A program made the position numbers and the translations under genes. A DNA stretch of 5,176 bases from Candidatus Roizmanbacteria bacterium CG11_big_fil_rev_8_21_14_0_20_36_8 (GTDB lineage: Bacteria > Patescibacteriota > Microgenomatia > UBA1406 > GWC2-37-13). Under the pieces are notes generated by a model. It was not told the origin of the DNA and ran no database searches. It saw only the letters and a list, made by a program, of their open reading frames with translations. Below, piece after piece: positions 4,591 to 5,176 of the stretch (position 1 is the stretch's first letter; each line of letters starts with the position of its first letter). The stretch is taken from contig PCVM01000091.1 in the NCBI GenBank assembly GCA_002796045.1, positions 1-5,176 on the forward strand. Direction: 5' to 3'.

Positions 4591-5176
4591 TTAAACTTTT
4601 TTTCTCTTTAAATAAACAACTAGCTCGCCAAGGATACCCGTCATGATTATTTGAATTCCTAAAATTACAAATAATGTCGCATAAGAAAGCGCTGGCCTTT
4701 TATAAAGCAACGCCCCCATAAATATTCTATCATAGGTCAACCAAGCAAGCATTATTCCACCGATTCCAAAAAAAACAGCCCCTATGCTCCCGAAAAAATG
4801 CAGAGGCTTTTCAGAAAATTTATATAGAAAAAAGGCAGATGACATGTCAATTACCCCTATAAATAATTTGGAGATGCCAAATTTGGACTTTCCATGAATC
4901 CTTGGTTTGTTATGGACTACCACCTCACCAACTCTAAATCCTTCGTAAAATGCCGCAAGTGGAAGAAATCTAAAAGTATTGCCATACAACACAACATTAT
5001 CTAATATCTCACGTCGAAACATCTTAAACCCACAGTTTATATCAGTAAAAGGCGAATTCAAAAACTTCCTCAAAAACCATCTTGCAGTTTTTGAGTAAAC
5101 CTTAATTAAAAGATTGTCCTGACGATCAAAACGATGGCCGTTTACAAAATGATACCCGTTATTTATCTTCTCTAGG
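4591..5176 (-). CDS. GT2 glycosyltransferase of polyprenyl-phosphate sugar type, N-terminus outside window
   Basis: The frame is open from the window edge to TAA at 4591-4593 and gives the last 194 residues. It begins in the GT-A domain: GYHFVNGHRFDRQDNLL (7-23) is the segment in which the family has a G-x-R-x-x-R-x-D-x-x block, and DINCGFKMFRRE (45-56) matches the D-x-x-C-G-x-K-x-x-R-R motif. HNKPRIHGKSKFG (88-100) is the conserved H-x-P-R-x-x-G-x-S-K-x-G. Two membrane helices follow (about 126-147 and 162-188), with a basic end KRKKV. This is the layout of GtrB/ArnC/DPM1-like enzymes, which move a sugar from a nucleotide donor to undecaprenyl phosphate at the inner face of the membrane. The sugar is not evident. 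A TTG codon at 5073 could be taken as a start, but homology continues upstream without interruption, so it is internal. The EamA transporter follows after 9 bases. Confidence 0.88.
   Translation of the reverse strand, partial: LEKINNGYHFVNGHRFDRQDNLLIKVYSKTARWFLRKFLNSPFTDINCGFKMFRREILDNVVLYGNTFRFLPLAAFYEGFRVGEVVVHNKPRIHGKSKFGISKLFIGVIDMSSAFFLYKFSEKPLHFFGSIGAVFFGIGGIMLAWLTYDRIFMGALLYKRPALSYATLFVILGIQIIMTGILGELVVYLKRKKV

Noticed and set aside
4591..5073. A 160-residue glycosyltransferase starting at TTG 5073
   Set aside because: The frame is open to the window edge and the residues before 5073 match the family's G-Y...R-x-D-R-Q-D segment, so the TTG is an internal Leu codon.

Overview
The window is AT-rich, compactly coded bacterial DNA with a standard genetic code. 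UGA ends two genes (at 1580-1582 and 3664-3666) and the tRNA-Gly reads GGA, so UGA is not recoded here. Tight spacing, a DUF5674 protein, a small all-helical orphan protein I associate with candidate-phyla genomes, a type II thymidine kinase tail and weak or absent Shine-Dalgarno sequences suggest a Patescibacteria/CPR-like organism. That placement is inference, not proven by any marker gene here.

Left part (1-2095): the 3' end of a probable thymidine kinase gene on + meets a tRNA-Gly(UCC) gene on -, only 6 bases apart. Everything from there to 2623 is on the - strand. In transcription order it is: a short SAM-dependent methyltransferase (2623-2093), a broken copy of the 3' half of a small gene (2053-1925), a DUF5674 protein (1918-1580), the intact 108-residue version of that small gene (1567-1241), galE (1235-228), and the tRNA with its own promoter. 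The broken copy and the intact gene share about 88% nucleotide identity over 129 bases without gaps. Each copy ends 5-6 bases before the ATG of an unrelated gene, and each carries an extended -10-like sequence across its last codons.

Middle (2624-3656): a 145-base divergent promoter region separates the methyltransferase from a + strand gene for a soluble, sensor-less, histidine-kinase-like protein. That protein has a possible H-box near residue 28 and a GHKL ATPase domain with a good N-box and G2 box but a degenerate G1 box. A strong extended -10 (TGTTATAAT) sits 6 bases before its ATG, so its mRNA is probably leaderless. The divergent region holds several short direct and inverted repeats that look like operators. 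This methyltransferase/kinase pair is the least ordinary part of the window.

Right part (3657-5176): on the - strand, a GT2 glycosyltransferase of the polyprenyl-phosphate sugar type (N-terminal part beyond the window edge) is followed 9 bases later by a ten-helix EamA/DMT transporter with a histidine-rich tail. With galE supplying a UDP-sugar, these could make and flip a lipid-linked sugar for envelope glycans, although galE is separated from them by the other genes. The transporter converges on the kinase-like gene with 7 bases between stop codons. No intergenic stretch exceeds 300 bases, and I saw no CRISPR array, insertion sequence or clear intrinsic terminator.
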